Below, one piece after another: positions 1 to 9,955 of a stretch of 64,000 bases of DNA (the stretch's first letter is position 1; the number at the start of each line of letters is the position of its first letter). A program made the translations under genes and the position numbers. This DNA comes from a bacterium. GTDB lineage: Bacteria; Krumholzibacteriota; Krumholzibacteriia; JACNKJ01. A model generated the notes under the pieces. The model was given only the letters and a program-made list of their open reading frames with translations. It did not search any database and was not told the DNA's origin. The DNA lies in assembly GCA_024231955.1 (NCBI GenBank), contig JAAEPZ010000512.1, forward strand, positions 27,578 to 91,577, written 5' to 3'.

Positions 1-1296
<1,296 letters not shown>

Positions 1297-1376
1297 GGCG
1301 TGGAATCTAACACAGGGGGACGTGATAGTCACCCCCTCACAGGCTTGACCTTGCGGAGTGGGGGGGAATGGAAAAT

Positions 1377-1404
1377 CTGGAGGCCGAATCCTTTCGACCT
1401 CCAG
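1377..1404 (-). terminator. Intrinsic terminator after flagellin
   Basis: Inverted repeat CTGGAGG/CCTCCAG extended by CGAA/TTCG with one mismatch and a 4-nt loop. It lies about 70 nt beyond the flagellin stop, and on the minus strand it is followed by ATTTTCC. It separates the flagellin from ispDF. Confidence 0.55.
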
Positions 1405-1471
1405 GACCCCGGATCAACGAACAGAGGGGGGATTCTGCTCAACGGGATTTTCTACATAACCTTCAACCACC

Positions 1472-2908
1472 TCACTTCAATAAACTGAGAACAAGTTGAC
1501 TGCCCATATTCGCATGCGCCAGCATCATGGCCCCCTGCTGCTGGAACGTTGAGAATTTGACGAAGTTGGTCCACTCGGAGGCAATATCCGTATCGGCGAT
1601 CGTCGAGTTGGCCGCGGTCAGGTTTTCGAACGAAACCCTGAGATTGTTGATACCCGATTCCAGCGTGGTTGACTGGAAGGAGCCCACCTCGGCGCGCATC
1701 GTACTCACCTGACTGATCGCCTGGTCAATTATCTCGATCGCGTCGGAGGCTCCGGCGACGCTGGTGACATCTATCTCACCCAGGTCGGCGAACATGTTGT
1801 CCCCGCCCAAAGTATCCAGACCCGTCCCCAGATTCGCGGAATCAACGCTGTCCAAAGCGATGCTCGTGGTCTGGCCTGCGTTGGCGCCGACCTGAAAGAC
1901 CAACTGATTATTGGTGACCAGCACTTCCCCTGCGGAACCGACGGCCGCATCGGTTTGCACCTGCAGACCCTCGGCCGCGGAGCCTTCGACACCGGTCAGA
2001 GTTGCGCCGGAACCCGTGGCCTGGTGGCTAACGCCACTATTGACGAAGTGCCCCTCGATGTCGGCGCCGGTACCGCTGTCGCCGGCACCTGCGGCAAACC
2101 CGCTCTGGCTGCCGTCACCGGCCGCCAGGCTGGAGCTGACGGTGAAATCGCCCGCACTGCCGAACATCGAACTGGTCAAGGTGACGTTCGTGCCATCGGT
2201 CGAGGCGATCAGATCGGTCGTGTCGGTAGTCGCATTGATCTTGTCCACGATCGTCTGGGCATCATCACCCGCCAGCAAATCGACATCCACGACGGCGCCC
2301 GCGCTGGTGATGGTCAGTGTCTCATCCGCCGCAATACCGGCAATGGGTCCCGAATTGGTCGTGGCCACGGCGGCCTGCGTCGCCTGAGTGTCCACAACCA
2401 CTTCGAAAGTGTCGCTCGCGGTCGCGGTGGTTCCATCGAGAAACGTAACATCGCCCGAAGTGACGGTGCCCTGAACGCCGCTGCTGCCATCAAGCAGATT
2501 CACAGTGCCGAACTGCGTGTTGGCCGCAGTACTGTCGATGGAGTCGAGTGAGGATTGAATCTCCGCCTGCATCACGGCCAGGTCCTCGCTGGAGTGAGTA
2601 CCGCTGTTGGCGGCATCGACGGCGATCTCTCGCATCGCAAGAAGCTGAGCATGCACCTCGCTCAAGCCCGAGTCGGCGGACTGGAGCATGCTCACGGCCC
2701 GCTCGCTGTTTTCGATAGCCTGATTGATGCCGCCCATCTGAGCGCGCATCGTCATAGAGATGATCAGACCGGCGGGATTATCCGCCGCCCTGTTGATTTT
2801 GGAGCCGGAACTCAGTCTCTCCATAGACTTCGCCCAACTATTCTGATTGCCGTTCATCACACGCCAGACATTGTTAGCTGCCGTGTTGCTGTTGATCCGG
2901 AAGGACAT
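1472..2908 (-). CDS. Flagellin
   Basis: A 478-residue flagellin, the subunit of the flagellar filament, secreted by the flagellar type III apparatus. The conserved N-terminal D0/D1 helices run from MSFRINSN through RLSSGSKINRAADNPAGL to about residue 150, and the C-terminal D1/D0 from about residue 400 to the terminal SQLVLSLLK. The middle is a variable surface domain of roughly 250 residues. It contains a hook-IN-like stretch (AGDDAQTIVDKINATTDT) and is rich in Ser, Thr, Gly and Ala. The start at 2908 is fixed by the conserved flagellin N-terminus and by AAGGGGG about 9 nt upstream. No other flagellar genes are nearby. A receiver-only regulator is encoded upstream in the same direction but has its own terminator. 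I saw no convincing sigma-28 or sigma-54 promoter. Confidence 0.93.
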   Translation of the reverse strand: MSFRINSNTAANNVWRVMNGNQNSWAKSMERLSSGSKINRAADNPAGLIISMTMRAQMGGINQAIENSERAVSMLQSADSGLSEVHAQLLAMREIAVDAANSGTHSSEDLAVMQAEIQSSLDSIDSTAANTQFGTVNLLDGSSGVQGTVTSGDVTFLDGTTATASDTFEVVVDTQATQAAVATTNSGPIAGIAADETLTITSAGAVVDVDLLAGDDAQTIVDKINATTDTTDLIASTDGTNVTLTSSMFGSAGDFTVSSSLAAGDGSQSGFAAGAGDSGTGADIEGHFVNSGVSHQATGSGATLTGVEGSAAEGLQVQTDAAVGSAGEVLVTNNQLVFQVGANAGQTTSIALDSVDSANLGTGLDTLGGDNMFADLGEIDVTSVAGASDAIEIIDQAISQVSTMRAEVGSFQSTTLESGINNLRVSFENLTAANSTIADTDIASEWTNFVKFSTFQQQGAMMLAHANMGSQLVLSLLK

Positions 2909-3203
2909 GGGCAACAACCCCCTTGATTCGCCCACATGCCTCCATTGAAACAAAACCCCTACACCATCTTGGCCGCATTTCCGCAATACACAAGGACCAT
3001 ATTACATTTTGTGCCGAACGGACCTCGCCGCATCCGGTCGCGTCCGACAGCACGGAATCGGCACCCGCAATTCCACGCCGGGGCAGGCCATCCGCCGTTC
3101 TTGCCGATGGAATCCATTACCTATGGTCACCTCTGGTGGTGAAGACAGACGATTCACCTCCCGGAGGGTACGATGAGGTTGCGCGTGTGTGGGGATATGC
3201 GTC
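2909..3203. other. Intergenic region upstream of flagellin
   Basis: No gene is supported in this stretch. It must hold the flagellin promoter, but no sigma-28 or sigma-54 pair with proper spacing was found. The nearest sigma-54-like GG/GC pair is spaced 12 nt instead of 10. Confidence 0.5.
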
Positions 3204-3237
3204 AAAAAAAAACGAGACCCCCAAGCTCAGGGTCCCG
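3204..3237 (-). terminator. Intrinsic terminator after response regulator
   Basis: On the minus strand the stem CGGGACCC / GGGTCTCG (one G-U pair) is followed by a run of nine T residues. It lies about 30 nt after the response-regulator stop and insulates that gene from flagellin. Confidence 0.85.
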
Positions 3238-3267
3238 AGTGATCGAGGTGTGTCTCCGATCGGCTCC

Positions 3268-3693
3268 CTATTTCAGAAGCATCTCCAGCATGGCTTCGGA
3301 GTCGACAAGTTCAAGATCGTGGAGGTGTTTGAGCAGATCCTTCTTTTTGATCGGCTTGGTGATATAAGCGTCGCATTGCCCCTTGAACGCCTTGAACATG
3401 TTCTCCTTCACATCGGCAGCCGAGATCATGATGATCTTTGCCCGTTTCGAGTTCGGAATGCCTGCTTCCTCTTCACTCTTTCTGATCTCGACAAGCGCCG
3501 TCTGGCCGTCCATCTCAGGCATCATGATATCCATGCAAATGAGATTGTACGGTTTGCCCTCTTGCAGGCTTTTATGCACAAACTCGACTGCAAGTTTGCC
3601 GTTGACCACCGCATCGCATTCACCGAATGGGCAAATGTACTTCTGCAGAACTTCAACATTCATCCTGCTATCTTCAACAATGAGCGTGTGCAT
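3268..3693 (-). CDS. Single-domain (CheY-like) response regulator
   Basis: A 141-residue protein made of one receiver domain. It has the acidic pair in LIVEDSRMN, the phospho-acceptor Asp55 in ICMDIMMPEMDG, the Ser of MISAAD, and the conserved Lys in ITKPIKKKDLL. No output domain follows, so it probably works by protein-protein contact, as CheY-type or phosphorelay intermediates do. The ATG at 3693 is preceded by AGGAGG at good spacing; a longer in-frame form from 3720 lacks this. It is a monocistronic unit between its own terminator and a gene-free upstream stretch. Its cognate kinase is not identifiable; two large hybrid kinases lie 27-33 kb away. Confidence 0.9.
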   Translation of the reverse strand: MHTLIVEDSRMNVEVLQKYICPFGECDAVVNGKLAVEFVHKSLQEGKPYNLICMDIMMPEMDGQTALVEIRKSEEEAGIPNSKRAKIIMISAADVKENMFKAFKGQCDAYITKPIKKKDLLKHLHDLELVDSEAMLEMLLK

Positions 3694-4022
3694 CCACGTA
3701 TCCTCCTGATTACCAATCACCCGGAATTCCGGATAGCTCCGTCAGTCAGTTCGGCTGTTGCTTGTGCGTTATGGAAAAAGGGTGCCAATGGGTATTGTGC
3801 GATGGATATCGAAGGGGATTGGGGACTTTATCCCTCACACGCATCCAGGACGTTCGGGACAGCTGAACAATGATCAGGATGTACTCCGTCAAGTAACGAC
3901 CAGTAGACGATAACTGCCGGTTCTTCCCTGAATCTGGGATCGGATCGATGTACCTCAACCTCCCAATGCGCACACCCTAATGCACATTTCACAAGAGGTG
4001 GGAAATATAAGCCCAAGGAGCT
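3694..4022. other. Intergenic region
   Basis: About 330 nt without a supportable gene. It contains the upstream region of the response regulator and the end of the sugar-salvage operon. I saw no clear terminator hairpin with a T-run. Confidence 0.4.
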
Positions 4023-4205
4023 TCAAATATGTCTGACAATCTTCTTGCCGTTCAGCTTGCGTGTAACTATTTGCATGTCATCCTTGTCTATCTCAGCAGC
4101 GGGATCGAGCAGGAGTGCCAATATGGCGTCCTTCGCCTCCGGGTCGAGCCTGAAGCCAACCTCGATCCCGCGCTTTACTCCACGACATTCAGACGGATTT
4201 TTCAT
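4023..4205 (-). CDS. Possible small hypothetical protein
   Basis: A 60-residue reading frame directly downstream (69 nt) of the SSS transporter gene in the same direction. The peptide is charged, with a plausible helix-rich composition (EAKDAILALLLDP, then EIDKDDMQIVTRKLNGKK), unlike the Arg/Pro-rich shadow frames of this GC-rich sequence. There is no strong ribosome-binding site (GTGGTG only). It may be a real small cytosolic protein at the end of the operon or a chance frame. No family is recognised. Confidence 0.35.
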   Translation of the reverse strand: MKNPSECRGVKRGIEVGFRLDPEAKDAILALLLDPAAEIDKDDMQIVTRKLNGKKIVRHI

Positions 4206-4274
4206 AGCGACAACACCACGATCACCGCTGAAATGCTAGAAACCGATCCCCTTGCCGATTGCCGGCCCCTGAGC

Positions 4275-6086
4275 TCAGATCTTCATCTTCCGCCAGGCTC
4301 GCCGCAAAGCCAGAGTGGCGCCGGCACCCACAAAGAGCAGGCAGACGCCCATCCCCAGTTTGCCGTAGAGGAAATTCCCGGTGGAGAAGAGCACCGCGTA
4401 GACCGCCAGGCAGGCCAGCACCATGCAGAGCAGGCCCTGCGGCAGGGTCCAACCACCTTCGCTCACATCAATCGTTTCGCCCGCCTCCGCAGCCTCTTCG
4501 CGCACCTTGCGCCAACCCGGTCCCCCAGGTTGGGCCAGACGACAGAAGGATCTGAGCCGCGAGTCGGTTGTCGGACGTGCTGCAAAGGTCGCGATGAGCC
4601 AGGCGCCGGTGGTGACCCCCACACCGATGACGAACTTCCAGGAATCGGCCAGAATCATATCCGGGAGAACCCGATCGTGAATGAGGTGAAAATAGATGGC
4701 AATGATGAAGGAGACCACCATCGCCGTGATTTCACTCCACGCGTTGATCCGCCACCAGAACCAGCGAAGGATGAACAGCAACCCCGTGCCCGCGCCTATC
4801 TGCAACAGAATCTGAAAAGCCTGCAGAGCATTTTGCAGCATCAGCGCCAGGAGCGCCGCGAGCAGCATCATGACCACCGTCGAAATTCGCCCCACGAAAA
4901 CCAGCCGCCGTTCGCTCGCCCCGGGGTCGATGAACCGTTTGTAGAAATCGTTGACCACATAGGATGATCCCCAGTTGAGATGGGTCGAGATCGTGGACAT
5001 ATACGCGGCGATCAGAGAGGCGAGGACCAGACCGAGGAGGCCGTGAGGTAAATAGGTCAGCATCGCCGGATAGGCCAGGTCGTGGCCGATCTTGTCCGCG
5101 GGGATGTGCGGAAAAGCGGTTTGCAGAGACTGCAGGTCGGGGAAGATGATCAGCGAGCAGAGCGCCACGAGGATCCAGGGCCAGGGGCGCAAAGCATAGT
5201 GAGCCGCGTTGAAGAACAGCGTGGCTCCGACGGCGTTCTTCTCATCCTTCGCCGCCAGCATCCTCTGCGCGACATACCCACCGCCACCAGGCTCCGAGCC
5301 GGGATACCAGGAGGCCCACCACTGCACCGTCAGGGGGATCAGGAAAACGAAGATCAGCGTGTCGCGCGAAGCCGCATCGGTGAAGTTGATCGCGGGGATC
5401 ATATCCAGCTTCCCCGCAACTGCCGGATGGGTGAGCATCCCGGTGAGGCCGCCCACCTCCGGCAGACGCAGGGCCACCACAGCTGCGGCGGCGGCACCGA
5501 TCATAGCCACGCTGAAAAGGAGAAAGTCGGTCAGCAACACCCCCCGGAAACCGCCGAGCGTGCTGAAGATGACAGTCACGACCGCAGCAATGGAGAGCGT
5601 CTGGATCGGGCTGAGATCCATCATCACCGCGCCGATCTTGATCGCCGCCAACGAGACGGCACCCATGATCATGATGTTGAAGAAGATGCCCAGATACAGT
5701 GCGCGGAAACCACGGAGAAAGGCGGCGCTGCGACCGCTGTAGCGCAGTTCGTAGAACTCCACATCGGTGAGAACGCCGATCCGCCGCCAGAGTCGCGCGT
5801 AGACGAACACCGTCAACATGCCGGTGAGCAGGAACGCCCACCAAACCCAATTGCCCGCAACGCCGTTTTTCCTCACGATGTCGGTGACGAGATTGGGCGT
5901 ATCGGTCGAAAAGGTGGTGGCCACCATCGACATGCCCAGCAACCACCATGGCATCTTTCTGCCCGAGAGGAAGAATTCCGATGTGCTCTTTCCCGCTTGT
6001 CTGGTCACCCAGATACCGACCGACAGAGCGACGCAAAAGAATCCGATGATGAAGATCCAGTCAACAGCAAGCAGTTCCACGAGCAT
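4275..6086 (-). CDS. Sodium:solute symporter (SSS/SGLT family)
   Basis: A 603-residue polytopic inner-membrane protein of the SSS family, which couples Na+ entry to uptake of a sugar or similar solute. The N-terminus (VDWIFIIGFFCVALSVGIW) is the first membrane helix, followed by the family-typical SEFFLSGRKMPWWLLGMSM and STDTPNLVTDIVR. About 13-14 hydrophobic segments are visible, plus GGYVAQRMLAAKDEKNA in the central loop. The length is normal for SGLT-like bacterial members. The substrate cannot be read directly. Its place downstream of a sugar-1-kinase and a nucleotidyltransferase suggests an amino sugar or monosaccharide that feeds those enzymes. The ATG at 6086 is preceded by GAAAGGG. 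The gene starts 19 nt after the kinase stop. Confidence 0.9.
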   Translation of the reverse strand: MLVELLAVDWIFIIGFFCVALSVGIWVTRQAGKSTSEFFLSGRKMPWWLLGMSMVATTFSTDTPNLVTDIVRKNGVAGNWVWWAFLLTGMLTVFVYARLWRRIGVLTDVEFYELRYSGRSAAFLRGFRALYLGIFFNIMIMGAVSLAAIKIGAVMMDLSPIQTLSIAAVVTVIFSTLGGFRGVLLTDFLLFSVAMIGAAAAAVVALRLPEVGGLTGMLTHPAVAGKLDMIPAINFTDAASRDTLIFVFLIPLTVQWWASWYPGSEPGGGGYVAQRMLAAKDEKNAVGATLFFNAAHYALRPWPWILVALCSLIIFPDLQSLQTAFPHIPADKIGHDLAYPAMLTYLPHGLLGLVLASLIAAYMSTISTHLNWGSSYVVNDFYKRFIDPGASERRLVFVGRISTVVMMLLAALLALMLQNALQAFQILLQIGAGTGLLFILRWFWWRINAWSEITAMVVSFIIAIYFHLIHDRVLPDMILADSWKFVIGVGVTTGAWLIATFAARPTTDSRLRSFCRLAQPGGPGWRKVREEAAEAGETIDVSEGGWTLPQGLLCMVLACLAVYAVLFSTGNFLYGKLGMGVCLLFVGAGATLALRRAWRKMKI

Positions 6087-6105
6087 CCCTTTCGTTGCTC
6101 CACCC

Positions 6106-7206
6106 TCAAAGAGCGGCGGCTATTATCTCCGTCATTTGCTTCGCCTTCGCCTCCATGTCCGCCAGCATGGCAAACTGGGTGCGGCAGCGATCCAGATTCT
6201 GGCCGGGTCGATCGATTCCGTAGTAGCGGTCTCCGTCAATGTGGTCGGAAAGGAAGCGTAGACCCATCGTGAAGGTGACGTGCCGCGCTCCGTAAACGAG
6301 GTTTTCGATCTCGTTGGGCACCAGGATATGCCTAGCCTCCTGCAGAAACCCGCGCACCAGAGCCGCAAACAGGTCAAGGTCGATCCCGGCACGGGAAACG
6401 TCCGTTTCATCCTCCAGGCAACGCGCGGCGCCGGAGCGGACGAGATCACCGAAGTCGTAGAGCAGAGTCCCCGGCATGACGGTATCGAGGTCGATGACGC
6501 ACAACCCCTCGCCGGTTTCGTCATCAAGCAGGACATTATTCAGCTTCGTATCGAAGTGAATGATCCGCTCCGGCACATCCCCATTCTCCAGAAGCCTCAT
6601 CAGCCCTGCCGCCAGCGTCTCGCGCGCGAATACGAAGTCGATCTCCCGCTGCACGGCCGCCGCGCGGGCAACCGGGTCGGCGGCCGTCACCGTCTTGAAG
6701 GCGGTGAGGCGCAGACGGGTGTCCCCGAAACCGGGGATGGTTTCATGCAGCCCCGGCCCCGGCAAATCGACCAGATATTTCTGGAAGCGGGCGAAGGCAC
6801 GAGCGGCGCTCTCTATCTGACCGGGATTTTCGGCGCGATTCAGAGAGTGCACGCCCGCTATGAAGCCGTAACAACGCCAATAGTCACCGGCGGCATCCCG
6901 AAACAGGTTGGCGCCATCCGCGGCGGTCATCACCGTGAGCACACGACGGGTCGGATCCTGGCCCGCAGCTTCGACAACCCCCCTGATATGGGCGGCTACC
7001 CGCTGAATGTTCTCCATCAGCAATACCGGGTTCCGGAAGACATCCGTGTTGATCCGCTGGAGCAGGCCATCGGTCCGCCCGGCCAGCCGCAGACGCCAGG
7101 TGTCGTTGATATGGCCGTCACCCCAGGGTTCTATCCGTAGAATTTCGCAGTCCCGAACGAAGTGTCTTGCGGCAATCAGAGGGTGAGAGCGATCGGATCG
7201 GGTCAT
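6106..7206 (-). CDS. NahK-like anomeric sugar kinase (aminoglycoside phosphotransferase fold)
   Basis: A 366-residue cytosolic kinase of the APH/choline-kinase fold. It resembles the N-acetylhexosamine 1-kinase (NahK) group, judged by GDGHINDTWRL, LLQRINTDVFRNP, the WRCYGFI region, the catalytic IIHFDTKLNNVLL and the metal-binding VIDLDTVMPG. Family members phosphorylate the anomeric OH of a hexose or N-acetylhexosamine, giving a sugar-1-phosphate, here the expected substrate of the upstream nucleotidyltransferase. The start at 7206 lies 4 nt after that gene's stop; a longer frame from 7290 would overlap it heavily and has no family match in the extension. Catalytic Asp and metal Asp are both present. 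The exact sugar is unknown. Confidence 0.82.
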   Translation of the reverse strand: MTRSDRSHPLIAARHFVRDCEILRIEPWGDGHINDTWRLRLAGRTDGLLQRINTDVFRNPVLLMENIQRVAAHIRGVVEAAGQDPTRRVLTVMTAADGANLFRDAAGDYWRCYGFIAGVHSLNRAENPGQIESAARAFARFQKYLVDLPGPGLHETIPGFGDTRLRLTAFKTVTAADPVARAAAVQREIDFVFARETLAAGLMRLLENGDVPERIIHFDTKLNNVLLDDETGEGLCVIDLDTVMPGTLLYDFGDLVRSGAARCLEDETDVSRAGIDLDLFAALVRGFLQEARHILVPNEIENLVYGARHVTFTMGLRFLSDHIDGDRYYGIDRPGQNLDRCRTQFAMLADMEAKAKQMTEIIAAAL

Positions 7207-7210
7207 GTTT

Positions 7211-8149
7211 TCATCCCCACAGCGGCACCGGGTAGCGCCCGGATGCCGCCAGCTCCGCCAGAGCCGTTTGCAGCGCGGCGCGATCCCCACGCCAGGTCAC
7301 GCCATACCACCGCTCGCAGGTGGGCAGCACGCGCACGCGGACGGCTCGCGTCTCAAGCAGGTCGGCGATGACCGCAGGCAGGTGGCACTCCGATTTTTCC
7401 TCGCCGCCACGCGCATCCAGGAAACGGCTGAAGGCCTCTGCCAGCTCATTGAAGATTGGTAGGCGGAACCCCCACATGTTCATCGACACGATCGTGGTCG
7501 CGGGAAGCGGATGCCAGATGTCGTTATCCAGCAAACAGCCGATCCCCTGCCGGAAATTCCCGACCCGCGTCCGTTCGACCACACCGGCAAGGAGGCCATC
7601 GGCATTGACGTCGCAAACGCCGCGCGCCACGTGACCGTGATCGCTGAGCGTCTTGATCAAAGGGTAACCGATCAGACAGTGATCGGCGGATTCCTCGGCA
7701 AGGAATGTGGCCAGAGTCTCGAACGAAGTGGAGCCGTAGTAGTCGTCGGCATTGATCACGGCGAAAGGGCCGGTGATCGCGTGCGCCGCGCTGAGTACCG
7801 CCTGGGCCGTGCCCCAGGGCTTTTTCCGTCCGGCGGGCAGATCGACGGCAACACGCTCGCCGCCGGGCAGGAGGTATTGATCCTGTTTCTGGTGAACATA
7901 GACCGTGTCTATGCGCGATTCGATATTCCGTCCTACATGCCGTCGGAAATCCTCCTCGATATCCTGCCGCACTACAAACACCACGCGTGCGAATCCTGCG
8001 CGGATCGCATCGAAAACGGCGTATTCGAGCAACAGCTCGCCCGCCGGCCCGATCGGTTCAACCTGCTTCAGACCACCATAACGGCTGCCCAATCCGGCGG
8101 CCATGACCACGAGTTGAGGTGCCGACACGTTTTGATCGCCGCAATTCAT
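7211..8149 (-). CDS. Sugar-1-phosphate nucleotidyltransferase
   Basis: A 312-residue protein with a nucleotidyltransferase Rossmann domain. The signature VVMAAGLGSRYGGLKQ is the NTP-binding loop, NADDYYG carries the metal-binding Asp, and GYPLIKTLSDHG with VSMNMWGF lie further along. Such enzymes convert NTP plus sugar-1-phosphate into NDP-sugar and pyrophosphate. It is first in a leftward operon with a NahK-like kinase (4 nt gap) and an SSS symporter. This gives an import, 1-phosphorylation and nucleotide-activation route that bypasses 6-phosphate intermediates (inference from neighbours). The ATG at 8149 fits the domain boundary; a TTG at 8215 would add 22 unrelated residues. Confidence 0.8.
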   Translation of the reverse strand: MNCGDQNVSAPQLVVMAAGLGSRYGGLKQVEPIGPAGELLLEYAVFDAIRAGFARVVFVVRQDIEEDFRRHVGRNIESRIDTVYVHQKQDQYLLPGGERVAVDLPAGRKKPWGTAQAVLSAAHAITGPFAVINADDYYGSTSFETLATFLAEESADHCLIGYPLIKTLSDHGHVARGVCDVNADGLLAGVVERTRVGNFRQGIGCLLDNDIWHPLPATTIVSMNMWGFRLPIFNELAEAFSRFLDARGGEEKSECHLPAVIADLLETRAVRVRVLPTCERWYGVTWRGDRAALQTALAELAASGRYPVPLWG

Positions 8150-8315
8150 CTCACTCACGCCCGACCTTTCGACAATGTAAGGGGTACCGCGATTGTACCT
8201 TTCCCCCCGACTCAATCAAGTCATTCCGGACAGATTCAATTACAGGAATTTATGCCGATGGAGCCTGAATGTATTTTGAGAACATCTTTCGCGCGCGGGA
8301 CTGAACCATAAATAA

Positions 8316-8345
8316 GAAGCGGCCGAGTCGTCACCCGGCCGCTTC
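8316..8345 (-). terminator. Intrinsic terminator after EEP-family hydrolase
   Basis: Perfect 10-bp stem GAAGCGGCCG/CGGCCGCTTC with a 10-nt loop. On the minus strand it is followed by TTATTTAT. It lies 46 nt beyond the stop of the hydrolase gene and insulates it from the sugar-salvage operon. Confidence 0.8.
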
Positions 8346-8391
8346 TCCTATTAGTTGAGACAACATGGTAACAGAGACTAGCTGTTAATGG

Positions 8392-9336
8392 TCACCGAAC
8401 TAAACAAAGTCTGGTGGGCTCCGCAACCAAAGAAAGCTCCGTGACTACGGCAAAATGGTCGGACACCACATCGGGCAACACCTGGTAACTATTGAACCTG
8501 AATTCCGGTGAGACGAGAATCCAGTCCAGCCGTTTCCCGCTCAGGGGGAAAGTGGCCAGACCCTCTTCATAGGGTCTGTAGATCCTGAGGGACATCTCGG
8601 AGGCCAGGCGCCACAGCACGGAACTGTCCTTGTCGCCATTGCAGTTGTAATCCCCCATCACGATCACCGGATTATCCCGCTCGGCCAGGATATCAATCAA
8701 CTCCCCCACCTGTTGTTTGCGCACGGAATTGCGCGAGAAATCGAAATGCACCGAAACGATGTCTATCATCACACCGGGAAGACCGGGCCAGGGAATCGAG
8801 GAGACGACAAACCCCTTCCTGGTCGTCGGAGGCGACGGCGGGAAAGTATAGGAATTGGCCTCCTCCAGCGGCAGTTGCGAGAGCAGTGCCGTGCCGTAGG
8901 AGAGGCTCATCCCCTTCACATGCTCACCCTGCACTGCGTACTTGAAATTCGCACTGCGCGCCAGGTGATGGACATGGCTGAAACGCCCACTCCAGGCGGA
9001 CGGCGCATCGGCCTCCTGCAAAGCGACAACATCGGGATCGATCCGGTGGATCATCTCGGCGGTCGCATCCAGATTCTCGATGATGCTCTCACGGCTCTGC
9101 ATAACCTGATGCACACCGTTGCTCCTGCCATGAGCAAGATTGAGAGTCATTACCCGCAATGTGTCGGTAGGTCGAAAAGGGGTTCGTACGCAGGTGTCGG
9201 CGGTTTGGGGGAAAAGTGTCACTGCCAGTTCCTGCTCACGCTCACCCGACATGAAGGACGATATGGAAAAACCCAAGATGACTACTCCAACTGTTGCTGC
9301 AACTGATGCAAAACGCATTTCATACCCCGAATTCAT
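8392..9336 (-). CDS. Secreted endonuclease/exonuclease/phosphatase-family protein
   Basis: A 314-residue protein of the EEP (DNase I-like) superfamily. An N-terminal hydrophobic segment (VAATVGVVILGFSISSFM) should act as a signal peptide or membrane anchor. The fold is shown in order by LRVMTLNLAHG (metal-binding Asn), DVVALQEAD (metal-binding Glu), VSVHFDFS, PVIVMGDYNCN (Asp/Asn pair), LDWILVSPEF, and the terminal VSDHFAVVTEL (catalytic His). All EEP catalytic positions are present. Substrates in this family range from DNA to phosphoinositides and sphingomyelin; the export signal argues for an extracellular or periplasmic phosphodiesterase. The start could be 9336 or 9318; the latter has the better-spaced GGGG. 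The gene stands alone with its own terminator. Confidence 0.85.
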   Translation of the reverse strand: MNSGYEMRFASVAATVGVVILGFSISSFMSGEREQELAVTLFPQTADTCVRTPFRPTDTLRVMTLNLAHGRSNGVHQVMQSRESIIENLDATAEMIHRIDPDVVALQEADAPSAWSGRFSHVHHLARSANFKYAVQGEHVKGMSLSYGTALLSQLPLEEANSYTFPPSPPTTRKGFVVSSIPWPGLPGVMIDIVSVHFDFSRNSVRKQQVGELIDILAERDNPVIVMGDYNCNGDKDSSVLWRLASEMSLRIYRPYEEGLATFPLSGKRLDWILVSPEFRFNSYQVLPDVVSDHFAVVTELSLVAEPTRLCLVR

Positions 9337-9601
9337 GTCCCCGATTGCAGAAAGCGTACCGGTCGGCGTCCGCCGATCGGCTGCCGATCCACATTGAATC
9401 AGGTATCGATCCGGGGGTATGCCCGGTGATATCGCGGCATTGAGCAATACTCCCTGTGGGAGATCCCTGTGGTGCATGCAAAATGGTTCGGATTGCAAAA
9501 AGGGTCAAGAGCGATACGGCACATTCGATGGGATACAATAAACAGCGGCCTGCGCAGACCGCGCAGACCGCCTGAATTTGAACGCCATGTCGGGAAGTCC
9601 G

Positions 9602-9955
9602 TTAGCCTCCCGCCAGTTTCACACGATATCCGCGCTCCTCAAGTTGGCTGCGGAGGACATCACGGAAATCGCCCTGGATTATTATCACGCCGTCCGCAAC
9701 CGATCCGCCGCAACCGCATCGTTTCTTGAGTCGGGCGGCCAGGTCACGCAACTCGTCGTTCGCGAGCGGCAAACCCGAGATGGTCGTCACGGTCTTGCCG
9801 CGCCGCCCCTTGACCTCGCGGCGAATCCGCACGACGCCATCGCCCGCCGGACGCGCCGCATCCTTGCGCTTGCAGATACACCCCTTAGAGGGCTTTTCAC
9901 ACTGAGGGCAGATCCGCCCCAACTCGCTCGAATAGACCAGATCGTTCTTTTTCAT
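9602..9955 (-). CDS. yciH: YciH/SUI1-family translation factor
   Basis: A 117-residue protein. The N-terminal half carries Cys pairs (CPQCEKPSKGCIC), as in bacterial YciH, and the C-terminal half is an eIF1/SUI1 domain with VRIRREVKGRRGKTVTTISG, RLKKRCGCGGSV and IIIQGDFRDVLRSQLEERGY. Bacterial SUI1 proteins are thought to influence start-site fidelity or stress translation on the 30S subunit. Its ATG overlaps the nitroreductase stop (ATGA), making it last of a four-gene leftward run: radA, methyltransferase, nitroreductase, yciH. The length is normal. No terminator hairpin was identified immediately after it. Confidence 0.9.
   Translation of the reverse strand: MKKNDLVYSSELGRICPQCEKPSKGCICKRKDAARPAGDGVVRIRREVKGRRGKTVTTISGLPLANDELRDLAARLKKRCGCGGSVADGVIIIQGDFRDVLRSQLEERGYRVKLAGG

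Noticed and set aside
2909..3000. Sigma-54-like GG/GC pair upstream of flagellin
   Set aside because: Spacing is 12 nt rather than the required 10, and the flanks do not match.
4029..4967. A 312-codon plus-strand frame over the symporter 3' end
   Set aside because: Low-complexity, His/Gln/Arg-rich, with no recognisable domain. The opposite strand carries membrane helices of an SSS symporter.
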